A program made the position numbers and the translations under genes. This document shows positions 7,708 through 16,387 of a stretch of DNA of 38,385 nucleotides, piece after piece (the first letter of the stretch is position 1; each line of letters starts with the position of its first letter). The notes under the pieces are model-generated. The model was given only the letters and a program-made list of their open reading frames with translations. It was not told the DNA's origin and made no database searches. Origin of the DNA: Ahrensia sp. (GTDB lineage: Bacteria; Pseudomonadota; Alphaproteobacteria; Rhizobiales; Rhizobiaceae); the NCBI GenBank assembly GCA_002698425.1, contig NZXU01000011.1:1-38385 (forward strand). The letters run 5' to 3'.

Positions 7708-9068
7708 CCGATTACCGGGTTCGTATCCGCCCAGCCCCAACAACTCCGACCGGGCCGGAGGACCTTCGACTGCTCGATTGGGCGCCAGGGAGCGCGGCGT
7801 CGACTATCCAACTGGGTAACCGGGCAGGGTCTCGATTCCTAGCCGGATGGCGGGCACCGCGAGCGACCCTCGACCTTTTCCTTCTGGGGGCCAGCGTCTA
7901 CTGCGTCGACAAGGCCACCCCCCGCGCCGCCGCGGCTGACGTGTGGACTCGCGACCTCTCAGTGGAGCTTCCTGTCGCGGATTCAGACGCGTGGGCAGCT
8001 GCGCCGTGGAAGGAGACTCTGGACTTCCTCACCGGCGACAATTGGGCCCTGAAGCCCTATCGCGACGACGCCTCTCCACTGGACGGCGTCGGGAGAGTGC
8101 CCGAAGACATCACGCCGGTAGCCGCAGTCGACGCTGTCAGTCTCTTCTCCGGTGGTCTGGACTCGTTGACCGGGGTGATTGACCTTCTCGAAGAAGACCC
8201 GAGCCGACGCTTGTGCCTCATCTCGCACAACGAGGGCGATCAGGCGTCTACGGCGCAGAAGAAGCTCACCGATGCCTTGTGCGAGCACTACGGGGAAGAC
8301 CGTCTGGAACTGCGGAGCATCTTCCTTCGCCCGGCACCCACCGCCGCGGGGCAAGCGCGGCCACTTCCGAGAGAAAGGGAAACCACGACTCGCGCGCGGT
8401 CGTTGCTGTTTCTCACAGCGGGGCTCGCCCTCGCTGCGTCGGTAGGGCCTGAAGTTCCCGTCTACATACCGGAGAACGGTTTCATCGGCATCAACGTTCC
8501 GCTCACTCGTGCACGGTCGGGTAGCTACAGCACACGTACGACCCACCCCCATTTCATGCATCTGCTACGCATGGCAGTTGACGCTGTCGGCGTACGCAAC
8601 CCGATCCTCAACCCGTTCCGCCTAAAGACCAAGGGTGAGATCCTCGCGGGTTCTCGAAACCCTGAACTTCTTCGGGTCCTCGCGCCGCACAGCATCTCCT
8701 GTTCCCACCCAGAGGCGGCCCGCTACGCCGAACGAGAGCAGGGCAACTGCGGGTACTGCTTTCCCTGCCTCATCCGTCGGTCCTCGATGGCCACTGTCGG
8801 CTGGGACACTTCGCAGGGCTATGCATGGGACGCACTCACTGGTGAGGGCCTGCTCGACCGTGAGACGCAGCGGGCCGCGGACCTCCGAGCCGTCATCAAC
8901 TCGGTGTACTCGGACAGGCCGGATCGTGACGTTCTCCGCAACGGACCGATCCCGAATGGCGAGCATCGTGAGTTCCTGCGAGTGTGGCGCACGGGCACAG
9001 AAGAATTACGGTCCTGGTTCAACGGCGCTTCGGGCGCCACCGCCGAAATCGTCGAGAGGTTGAAGTGA
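7704..9068 (+). CDS. qatC: QatC, QueC-like PP-loop enzyme
   Basis: A 454-aa QueC-like protein of the Qat defence system. The PP-loop pyrophosphatase motif S149-G-G-L-D-S154 binds ATP, and C333, C349, C352 and C355 match the zinc-binding cysteines of QueC. QueC makes preQ0 from CDG; QatC is a diverged relative whose substrate is unknown, and it is longer because of an N-terminal domain of about 140 residues. The GTG at 7704 overlaps the qatB stop by four bases; the open frame upstream is antisense-like and was discarded. Its own stop overlaps the qatD start in the same GTGA fashion. Confidence 0.87.
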   Translation: MTDYRVRIRPAPTTPTGPEDLRLLDWAPGSAASTIQLGNRAGSRFLAGWRAPRATLDLFLLGASVYCVDKATPRAAAADVWTRDLSVELPVADSDAWAAAPWKETLDFLTGDNWALKPYRDDASPLDGVGRVPEDITPVAAVDAVSLFSGGLDSLTGVIDLLEEDPSRRLCLISHNEGDQASTAQKKLTDALCEHYGEDRLELRSIFLRPAPTAAGQARPLPRERETTTRARSLLFLTAGLALAASVGPEVPVYIPENGFIGINVPLTRARSGSYSTRTTHPHFMHLLRMAVDAVGVRNPILNPFRLKTKGEILAGSRNPELLRVLAPHSISCSHPEAARYAEREQGNCGYCFPCLIRRSSMATVGWDTSQGYAWDALTGEGLLDRETQRAADLRAVINSVYSDRPDRDVLRNGPIPNGEHREFLRVWRTGTEELRSWFNGASGATAEIVERLK

Positions 9069-9805
9069 GTGCTGTTCGACTGCTCGACACGCACTGTCAC
9101 GTGTCCGCTTATACGGACCCAGTGGCGATCCTGCGCGAAGCTGACGAGGCGGGAGTCGGGGTCGTCGCGGTCACAGAGGACCCCGACGAGTATCGACGGC
9201 TCCGTACCCGACTTGGCAGGCGTGAGCACGTCGAGGTAGCGCTCGGGTTGCACCCGCTGCGGGCAGCGGCGTTCGGCCCGACCGAACTCGCTCGGTTCTT
9301 TCGGCTTGTGCCGCAGACGAATTGGATCGGCGAAGTGGGCCTCGACTACTCGCGTGCCGGCGCAGCTACCGCCAAGGCGCAGCAACGCGTTTTCGACGTC
9401 GTACTGACAGAAGCTCAGCCTGGGAGACATCCCTTGACTGTTCATAGCCGGGGCGCAGAGAAGGACGTCGTTCGTCGCCTCGCTGACGCCGGACTGCCGG
9501 CTGTCCTGCACTGGTACAGCGGCCCGGTGAACCTCATCGGCGAGGCACTTCAAGCAGGCTTGTACTTCTCGATCAACGTCGCGATGACGCGCTCCCGGAA
9601 GTTTCCCACGCTGATGCGGGAGATACCCCAAGATCGGATCCTGCTGGAGACAGACGGCCCATACGCCAAGGACCACGGGCGGCCGGCACGTCCAGACCGG
9701 TTAGACGACGTAGCGACGGCGATCGGCTTGTTCTGGGGAACAGACCTCGCTGCCACGACGAAGATCGTGCATGCCAATCAGTCGATGTTCCTGAACCGCT
9801 CATAG
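9065..9805 (+). CDS. qatD: QatD, TatD-like metal-dependent hydrolase
   Basis: A 246-aa TatD-family protein, the nuclease-like component of Qat. The metal ligands are all in place: H10-x-H12 in DTHCHV, E90 in GEVGLDY, H127 in TVHSRG, H149 in LHWYSG and D197 in ETDGPY. TatD enzymes are DNases, so this is the likely nucleic-acid effector. Translation starts at the GTG overlapping the qatC stop. It closes the operon; the next gene begins 107 bp downstream with its own GGAGG ribosome site. All active-site residues are present, so the Qat system looks intact. Confidence 0.88.
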   Translation: MSAVRLLDTHCHVSAYTDPVAILREADEAGVGVVAVTEDPDEYRRLRTRLGRREHVEVALGLHPLRAAAFGPTELARFFRLVPQTNWIGEVGLDYSRAGAATAKAQQRVFDVVLTEAQPGRHPLTVHSRGAEKDVVRRLADAGLPAVLHWYSGPVNLIGEALQAGLYFSINVAMTRSRKFPTLMREIPQDRILLETDGPYAKDHGRPARPDRLDDVATAIGLFWGTDLAATTKIVHANQSMFLNRS

Positions 9806-9912
9806 CGGAGCGCCGGCACCGCGACACGCACGCATCGTGAACTCTCAGTTGTGACCGTCGCGGCAACCTACTCTCATTCCTGCAGGACGTCGAGCATGGA
9901 GGCAGCAGGGTT

Positions 9913-12900
9913 ATGGGTTCGATCCACGAGGTGATGGACGCATTCCGCGAAGCGCCGTCGAACTCGGAACGCGGGACCAAGTTCGAGAAGCTCATGGTCC
10001 GCTACTTCGACCTTGATCCGCTGCTGTCGCAGCAGTACGGCGAAGTGTGGCGGTGGATCGACTGGCCTGGGCGTAAAGGCAAGCCCGACACCGGAATCGA
10101 CCTCGTCGCCCGCGAGCGCGACAGTGGTGAGTACACGGCGATCCAGTGCAAGTTCTACGAGCCGACGCACCAGCTCCGCAAGGAGGACATCGACTCGTTC
10201 TTCACCGCGTCGGGCAAGAACCCGTTCACGAACCGAATCATCATCTCGACAACCGACCGGTGGGGAAAGAACGCCGAGGACGCCCTCGACGATCAGACGA
10301 TTCCTGTGCAGCGAATCGGGCTAGCGGAGATCGCTGACTCGCCGATCGATTGGGACATCGCCTGGGTAGACGGCGACCTACAGATCGACGTCTCCGAGGC
10401 GACCCGTCACGAGCCGCGTCAGCATCAGGACACCGCGATAGAGAAGGTGTTCGCAGGTTTCGCCGCCGGCAACGACCGCGGCAAGCTGATCATGGCGTGC
10501 GGCACGGGCAAGACGTTCACCGCGCTCAAGATCGCCGAGCGCACCGCAACTGAGAACGGTGGCAGCGCACGGATTCTGTTCGCAGTCCCCTCGATCTCCC
10601 TGCTGAGCCAGACGCTGCGGGAGTGGACGGCGCAGACGCAGCTGGACCTGCGTGCGTTCGCTGTCTGCTCGGACACAAAGGTGTCCCGCGCGGCGGAGGA
10701 CATCAACACGTACGACGTGGCGATTCCGGTGACCACGAACGCGGCGAGGCTGGCACACGAGATGGAGCACCGCAAGCGCGCCAAGGGCATGACGGTGGTG
10801 TTCACGACCTACCAATCGCTGCCGGTCATCGCCGACGCACAGAAACTGGGCGTAGCGCCGTTCGATCTGGTGATCTGCGATGAGGCGCACCGCACCACCG
10901 GCGTCACGCTGGAGGGGGTCGACGAGTCGAACTTCGTGCGGGTCCACGATGAGGACTACCTTCATGCGACCCGCCGCTTGTACATGACGGCGACGCCGCG
11001 GATCTACGACGAAACAGTGAAGGCGAAGGCTGATGAGCACTCCGCCGAGATCACCTCGATGGATGACGAGACGAAGTACGGTCCTGAGTTCCACCGTCTG
11101 TCGTTCGGGGAGGCCGTGGAACGGGGCCTGCTCACCGACTACAAGGTGCTGGTGCTCACCGTGGACGAGGAGATGGTCGCCGCGCCGTTGCAGGCCCAGC
11201 TTGCTGGCCCCGATGGGGACTTGCGCCTCGATGATGCGACGAAGATCGTCGGTGCCTGGAACGGTCTCGCCAAACGTGCCGGCAAGACCCCGGACGGTCA
11301 GGGATTCGCTCCCGGTGAGGCACCGATGCGCCGGGCGGTCGCATTCGCGAAGGACATTGCCGCGTCAAAGAAAGTCGCGGACTTGTTCCCCCGAGTCGTG
11401 GAGACCTACCGCGAGATGCTCACCGACAGCATCGACGACGGCCACGATGTCAACACCACCAACCTCGATCTCGCCGTGCAGGTCCACCACGTTGACGGCA
11501 CCTACAACGCCCTGGAACGCAACCGAGAGTTGCAGTGGCTCAAGGCACCTTTGCCCGAGAACGAGTGCCGCATCCTGTCCAATGCGCGGTGCCTGTCCGA
11601 GGGCGTCGACGTCCCAGCGCTGGACGCGGTGATGTTCCTGCACCCCCGCAACAGCGTCGTCGACGTCGTGCAGTCGGTGGGCCGCGTGATGCGCAAGGCC
11701 GAGGGTAAGGACTACGGGTACATCATCCTGCCAGTCGCCGTTCCCGCCGGTATCTCACCGGCGCAAGCACTTTCGGATAACCGCCGTTTCAAGGTGGTGT
11801 GGCAGGTCCTCAACGCTCTGCGCGCCCACGACGACCGGTTCAACGCGATGGTCAACTCGATCGCACTGAACACCACCTCGCAACTTCAAGCCACCGGAAA
11901 GGGTTCCGATCAACTCCTCGGGGGCCACATCGGCCCGACGGCGGACAACCCGGAGAGCATCGGTAGCCGCGAGAGCGCCGGCCCTACTGGCAGTAGGGAG
12001 ACAAGTTTCGATCCCGCCGCGGGTGTCGCGGACGGGAACAGCACCGATGGTGGACAGTTGGCGTCGCAGATGGCGTTGTTCTCGCTGTCGGAGTGGCAGG
12101 AGGCCATCTACACCCGCATCGTCGACAAGGTCGGCACCCGCACCTACTGGGAGGACTGGGCCAAGGACGTCGCTGACATCGCCGCTGCCCTGATCGCCCG
12201 GATCAAAGTTCTGATCGACGGGGCCGACCCAGCGGTGAATGAGGCGTTCGCGAAGTTCCATAAAGGCTTGCAGGACAACCTCAACGACTCCATCACCCGT
12301 GACGACGCGATCTCGATGCTCTCGCAGCACCTGATCACGGCGCCGGTCTTCGACGCTCTGTTCGCTGGCCACGAGTTCGCGGCGCACAACCCGGTGTCGA
12401 AGACGATGCAGGCGATGGTCGATCAGCTCGGCGGGGCTGGTCTGGAAGCCGAGACCGAGCACCTCGAAGGCTTCTACGACTCGGTGCGGATCCGCGCCTC
12501 GGAGGTCACCACCGCCGACGGCAAGCAGCAGGTGATCGCCGAACTCTACGAGAAGTTCTTCAAAGTCGGCTTCGCCAAACAGGCTGAGGCACTGGGCATC
12601 GTCTACACCCCGGTCGAAATCGTCGACTTCATCCTCCGCGCCGCCGACCACGCCTCCCGCGAAGCCTTCGGCCGGGGCCTCACCGACGACGCCGTACACG
12701 TCCTCGACCCATTCACCGGCACCGGCACGTTCATCACGCGGCTTATGCAATCGGGTTTGGTTCGTCCAGAGGACCTCGCTCGCAAGTACGCCAACGAGCT
12801 GCACGCCAACGAGATCATGCTGCTCGCGTACTACATCGCCGCGGTAAACATCGAGACCACCTACCATGCACTCACCAAAGCCGAGTACAGCCCGTTCGAG

Positions 12901-13131
12901 GGAATCGTCCTCACGGACACGTTCCAGATGACCGAAGACGACGACTCGATGGACACGGAGATGTTCCCGCAGAATAACTCTCGGATCGTGAAGCAACTCT
13001 CCGCACCAATTCATGTCATTGTCGGTAACCCGCCTTTCCGTAGAATGTCGGTGTGTTGTGGCAGGTTCTGTTGCTGTGGAACAACACGACGACGGCTCCC
13101 GCTGGAGGTTGTGTTGGGCGCGCCAGCCTAG
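9913..13131 (+). CDS. Type ISP restriction-modification enzyme, 5' part (interrupted)
   Basis: N-terminal two thirds of a LlaBIII-like single-chain restriction-modification enzyme. Domains in order: Mrr-like nuclease (D63, Q78-C-K80), SF2 translocase (Walker A GTGKT at 197-201, DEAH at 323-326), a helical coupler, and an N6-adenine methyltransferase with motif I DPFTGTGTF from D932. The native frame ends inside motif IV: N1039-P-P is followed by foreign sequence and a stop at 13131, adding about 30 unrelated residues. The rest of the gene is at 31944-33774, beyond an 18.9-kb insertion. A truncated nuclease-translocase could still be made, but it lacks the catalytic Tyr of NPPY and the target recognition domain, so modification and specific restriction should be lost. 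GGAGG precedes the ATG. Confidence 0.88.
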   Translation: MGSIHEVMDAFREAPSNSERGTKFEKLMVRYFDLDPLLSQQYGEVWRWIDWPGRKGKPDTGIDLVARERDSGEYTAIQCKFYEPTHQLRKEDIDSFFTASGKNPFTNRIIISTTDRWGKNAEDALDDQTIPVQRIGLAEIADSPIDWDIAWVDGDLQIDVSEATRHEPRQHQDTAIEKVFAGFAAGNDRGKLIMACGTGKTFTALKIAERTATENGGSARILFAVPSISLLSQTLREWTAQTQLDLRAFAVCSDTKVSRAAEDINTYDVAIPVTTNAARLAHEMEHRKRAKGMTVVFTTYQSLPVIADAQKLGVAPFDLVICDEAHRTTGVTLEGVDESNFVRVHDEDYLHATRRLYMTATPRIYDETVKAKADEHSAEITSMDDETKYGPEFHRLSFGEAVERGLLTDYKVLVLTVDEEMVAAPLQAQLAGPDGDLRLDDATKIVGAWNGLAKRAGKTPDGQGFAPGEAPMRRAVAFAKDIAASKKVADLFPRVVETYREMLTDSIDDGHDVNTTNLDLAVQVHHVDGTYNALERNRELQWLKAPLPENECRILSNARCLSEGVDVPALDAVMFLHPRNSVVDVVQSVGRVMRKAEGKDYGYIILPVAVPAGISPAQALSDNRRFKVVWQVLNALRAHDDRFNAMVNSIALNTTSQLQATGKGSDQLLGGHIGPTADNPESIGSRESAGPTGSRETSFDPAAGVADGNSTDGGQLASQMALFSLSEWQEAIYTRIVDKVGTRTYWEDWAKDVADIAAALIARIKVLIDGADPAVNEAFAKFHKGLQDNLNDSITRDDAISMLSQHLITAPVFDALFAGHEFAAHNPVSKTMQAMVDQLGGAGLEAETEHLEGFYDSVRIRASEVTTADGKQQVIAELYEKFFKVGFAKQAEALGIVYTPVEIVDFILRAADHASREAFGRGLTDDAVHVLDPFTGTGTFITRLMQSGLVRPEDLARKYANELHANEIMLLAYYIAAVNIETTYHALTKAEYSPFEGIVLTDTFQMTEDDDSMDTEMFPQNNSRIVKQLSAPIHVIVGNPPFRRMSVCCGRFCCCGTTRRRLPLEVVLGAPA
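13036..13058 (+). repeat. Left terminal imperfect inverted repeat of the inner element
   Basis: Starting with TTCCGT one base inside the left junction and ending in GTGTTG at 13058, this 23-mer matches the reverse complement of 31914-31938 at about 18 positions once a 2-base gap is allowed. The best blocks are the first six and last six bases. It may be the recombinase binding site. Confidence 0.45.
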
Positions 13132-14563
13132 CCGGTCGTACACCGCGAGGTCCGATGTCCTTGCAGACTTCCCGGATCTAGCCGAGCGTGAGGCTGCGCT
13201 CGGAATTCGCCCCGGGCAGCCGTTTCTCCTGATGGCCGATGGCCGTCCGGACGTTGAGGTCCTGGAATTCTTCCGGTCGGCGGCGTTCCAATCGTTGGCG
13301 GCCGGGTCGCAGGAGTCCTACGCCCCGGACATCCAGCTGTTTCTCTCCTTCCTGTCCGTTCAAGGCATCGACTGGAGAACAGCGACGTTCGAGCATCTTG
13401 CCGACTATGAGTTCTGGCGGCGACGCGACCAGAAGAACCCGGATCGTGTTGGTGCGGCTACATTTTCACGAGATCTGGCGGCAATCAAGAAGTTCTACGA
13501 CTGGCAGCAGTGGCGCGGCAACGTGGCTGTTTCTCCTGTCAGCCGGCACCAGTCCAGCTCGACTGGGGACTCGGACTCCACGCGGCTGCAGCCGAACGCT
13601 GTCCGCTCGGTCCAATTGAAGTGGCTGACGCCCCGAGCCTACAAACGCTGGCGCGACGTCGGCCTCGGCGGCTACCGCGGCGACGGACGACGGGATGCGA
13701 CCTGGCGAGGCCGCAACGACGGCCGCAACGTCGCGTTCGCCGAAGCTCTATGGTCAAGCGGACTGCGACTGCGGGAAGCCGGAACACTGGTCCTGGGAGA
13801 AATCCCCAACGCTGACAGCCAAGTGCGCTACGCCAAGGCCCGAGTCGGTCAAGCCGTCGCGAAAGGTCGCGGCCGCGATTTCTGGATCAGTACCGCAGCA
13901 CTGAAACACATTGACAATTACCGTATTTCAACCCGAGCGGCGGCTGTTGTCCGGGCCCATTCCGAAGGTCGCTACGACGCACTGACCGACATCAAGATCG
14001 TCGACACGGTGGACCATCACCGCCGTGTCCACTTCACCAACCGGGACGGCAGCAAGGGGACGATCCCGCTGGACAGCCTCGACGCGGATGATCGGCTCAA
14101 CTTCTACATCACCACCGATCGCGGGCTTGAACCATGGATGGTGTGGCTATCCGAAGCCGGTTTGCCGTTGCCGTACCGCACCTGGGAGGCGATCTTCTCC
14201 ACGGCCAACGATCGGTGTCAGACCCTTGGGGTAGACATCCATTGTCACCCGCATATGCTGCGCCACTCGTTCGCCCTGAGGATGTTGGTCACGTTGATCT
14301 ACGCACACGAACGCAAGATGGGCATCACCCCTGCCGAACGCCGCGAGTATCGCCACATCTTCGGTGACCCTTGGGTTTTAGTTCAAACGTTACTGGGCCA
14401 CGCAAACTTGGAAACCACACGCAACTGCTATCTCGAACCCGTGTCGGGACTGCAGGTCGACCTCTTCCTCAATGACGACATGGCCGAGGACGCATCGATC
14501 GCCGACTTCATCACGCACATCGCGGCAGCGGCTCCCGGAATCGTCGACACCGAGGAGCAGTGA
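13076..14563 (+). CDS. Tyrosine recombinase, TnpA-like
   Basis: First recombinase of the inner element, about 495 aa. It has an N-terminal SAM-like core-binding region (FLSFLSVQGIDWR) and the full catalytic set of tyrosine recombinases: Arg in SGLRLREAG, H-x-x-R in HMLRHSFA, a second His in LLGHANLETT and the nucleophile Tyr in RNCYLEP. It should cut and rejoin the element ends with its partners. The open frame begins at 13013 inside the interrupted host gene, so the true start must be later; GTG 13076 (GGCAGG upstream) or GTG 13058 are candidates. Its stop is three bases before the next start, so the four transposition genes form one unit. Confidence 0.85.
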   Translation: MEQHDDGSRWRLCWARQPSRSYTARSDVLADFPDLAEREAALGIRPGQPFLLMADGRPDVEVLEFFRSAAFQSLAAGSQESYAPDIQLFLSFLSVQGIDWRTATFEHLADYEFWRRRDQKNPDRVGAATFSRDLAAIKKFYDWQQWRGNVAVSPVSRHQSSSTGDSDSTRLQPNAVRSVQLKWLTPRAYKRWRDVGLGGYRGDGRRDATWRGRNDGRNVAFAEALWSSGLRLREAGTLVLGEIPNADSQVRYAKARVGQAVAKGRGRDFWISTAALKHIDNYRISTRAAAVVRAHSEGRYDALTDIKIVDTVDHHRRVHFTNRDGSKGTIPLDSLDADDRLNFYITTDRGLEPWMVWLSEAGLPLPYRTWEAIFSTANDRCQTLGVDIHCHPHMLRHSFALRMLVTLIYAHERKMGITPAERREYRHIFGDPWVLVQTLLGHANLETTRNCYLEPVSGLQVDLFLNDDMAEDASIADFITHIAAAAPGIVDTEEQ

Positions 14564-14566
14564 GCG

Positions 14567-16387
14567 GTGGCCTCGCGTAGAACAGCGGCACTCCCGGCAG
14601 GCAAGTACGCCCGACCCAGCCCGGTAGACCCTGAGCTTCGGCAGCTCTGCTTCACCGACGAGGCGGGACGCACGAGGACATTCTCATTCGATGACGTCCA
14701 CGGGCCCGCCGAACTGATCGACGACCTGGTCACCGCACTGGCGAACGGATCCCAATCCGGTGGTCGTTGGCGCACACTGGCGACCGTTGATGCGGCGGTA
14801 AGTGCCGCGCGGCAACTCATCACCTACCTGGGTACGGAGTTTCCTGAGGTCCACACGATTGCTGACTTCGGGCCCGAGGTGTGGTGGGCGTGGAGGACTG
14901 TCAAGGAAAGCCAGGCCCGTTGGCCGGGGCAAGTGAACCTCATGCGGGCCGTGCTGTCGGAGTCCCCGCGCCTTCCTGAAACCACACGGAAGGCGATGCG
15001 AGCGAAGGCGGTCAAGCCTCGGAAACGCTTGCCGGAGAATGATTCCTACAGCCGCGACGAGTTCGGACGGATCCGCAATGCCGCCAAGGGCGAGGTCCGT
15101 CAAGCGCTCCGAAGAATCCGGACCAACACCGAGAGGCTGCACCAGTACCGCGAGGTTGGCGACGTCGGGGACGGAATCACGTTCAATGTCGGCGGGACTC
15201 GTTGGAACACAGGATCCCTTCTGGAGTATCTGTCGCGAAACGGGATGCTTCCCTCTCAGTACCTCGCGAACCGGGTGGTCCTGAAGGGCTGCTTCGACCT
15301 GGCCGGTGTGTCGAATCCGGCGCAGGCGCTGTTCCCGTCTATACGGGAAATCTATTTCTTGATGGTACTTCTCGTGTGTGAGCGAGGATTCAACCTCTCG
15401 GTCATGGACAACCTCACGGTCACGTCGTTCAGGGCATCCGACGGTGCTGGTGAAGACTCGGTATATACCGTCAACACCGACAAACCGAGAAGAGGGATCA
15501 AGCGCTTCAGCGCCGAAATCCTTGCCGGCGAGGCCGGCAAGCTGTGGGAGAACGCCGTCCGCTTGACCGAGCCATGCCGCACGGCACTGGAAGTGCTCGG
15601 AACCCCGTCGGAGAAGTTGCTCATCGCCCACCGGCACAAGAACCTCACCGGCGATGGTCCGTTCCGGCAGGAATGGTTGACCGCGGGCATCGGCGATCAC
15701 TACATGGCCGATGCGGGCCTATTGACAGACGGCGGGACAGCGTTGCGGGTGAGTCTGCGAAGGCTGCGGTTGTCCGAGCAGGTGTTGAACCAACATGCCC
15801 GGCAGAACAGCGAATCCGTCAGCGAAGACACCTACCGCAGCCCAGACCCGGCCACCGCAGAAGGGGCCGCCGACACCATCATTGACGGACAAGCCGATGC
15901 TGTGGCTCACGCCAAAGCCACGGTCACGATCCGCTCGCTGAATGCCGCTGAAGTGGCCGCCGCCCGCACCGACCCGGAAACCTCCGCGACACAGCTTGGC
16001 ATCCCGGTGCCGACACTGAAGCTACTGCTCGCTGGAAGCCTCGACACCGCCGCCACCGCGTGCACCGACTTCTTGAACAGCCCATTCTCCGCCCACCCAG
16101 GCGAGCCATGTCCGGCCTCATTCTTCGCCTGCTTTACCTGTACAAACGCCGTCATCACCCCTGATCATCTGCCGCGGCTGGTCACACTGCTGGATGCCCT
16201 CGACAACGTCGCCACCCTCGTTGCCCCAGCCCGGTGGGAGTCCGACTACCGAGACCACTACGGCCGACTGCAAGCGATTCTCGACCAGAACGCAACCAAC
16301 GCCGAGATCGGCGATGCCCGCCGCCACGTCACCGACGCTGACCGCGAAGTCGTCACCGCGCTCATCGCAAGGAATCTCGACGCGTGA
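14567..16387 (+). CDS. Tyrosine recombinase family, middle (probably non-catalytic)
   Basis: Second recombinase-family protein, 606 aa. The fold is suggested by CERGFNLSVMDNL, where the catalytic Arg box normally reads GLR and here has N276, by SLRRLRLSEQVL in place of HxLRR, and by a candidate Tyr in SEDTYRSPD. With the first Arg and the His replaced, it is probably a structural or DNA-binding partner rather than an active recombinase. A Cys-rich CPASFFACFTC segment near the C-terminus may bind zinc. GTG start; its stop overlaps the next start as GTGA. The substitution reading is by eye and needs an alignment. Confidence 0.7.
   Translation: MASRRTAALPAGKYARPSPVDPELRQLCFTDEAGRTRTFSFDDVHGPAELIDDLVTALANGSQSGGRWRTLATVDAAVSAARQLITYLGTEFPEVHTIADFGPEVWWAWRTVKESQARWPGQVNLMRAVLSESPRLPETTRKAMRAKAVKPRKRLPENDSYSRDEFGRIRNAAKGEVRQALRRIRTNTERLHQYREVGDVGDGITFNVGGTRWNTGSLLEYLSRNGMLPSQYLANRVVLKGCFDLAGVSNPAQALFPSIREIYFLMVLLVCERGFNLSVMDNLTVTSFRASDGAGEDSVYTVNTDKPRRGIKRFSAEILAGEAGKLWENAVRLTEPCRTALEVLGTPSEKLLIAHRHKNLTGDGPFRQEWLTAGIGDHYMADAGLLTDGGTALRVSLRRLRLSEQVLNQHARQNSESVSEDTYRSPDPATAEGAADTIIDGQADAVAHAKATVTIRSLNAAEVAAARTDPETSATQLGIPVPTLKLLLAGSLDTAATACTDFLNSPFSAHPGEPCPASFFACFTCTNAVITPDHLPRLVTLLDALDNVATLVAPARWESDYRDHYGRLQAILDQNATNAEIGDARRHVTDADREVVTALIARNLDA

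Noticed and set aside
13053..13087. GTGTTGT/ACAACAC inverted repeat as a transposon end
   Set aside because: A 7-bp stem with a 21-base loop just inside the left end and no counterpart at the right end; it may be a recombinase subsite but is not supported.
11755..13143. A long minus-strand open frame (462 codons)
   Set aside because: It is antisense to the conserved Type ISP coding frame, a common effect of high GC, and its translation shows no recognisable domain.
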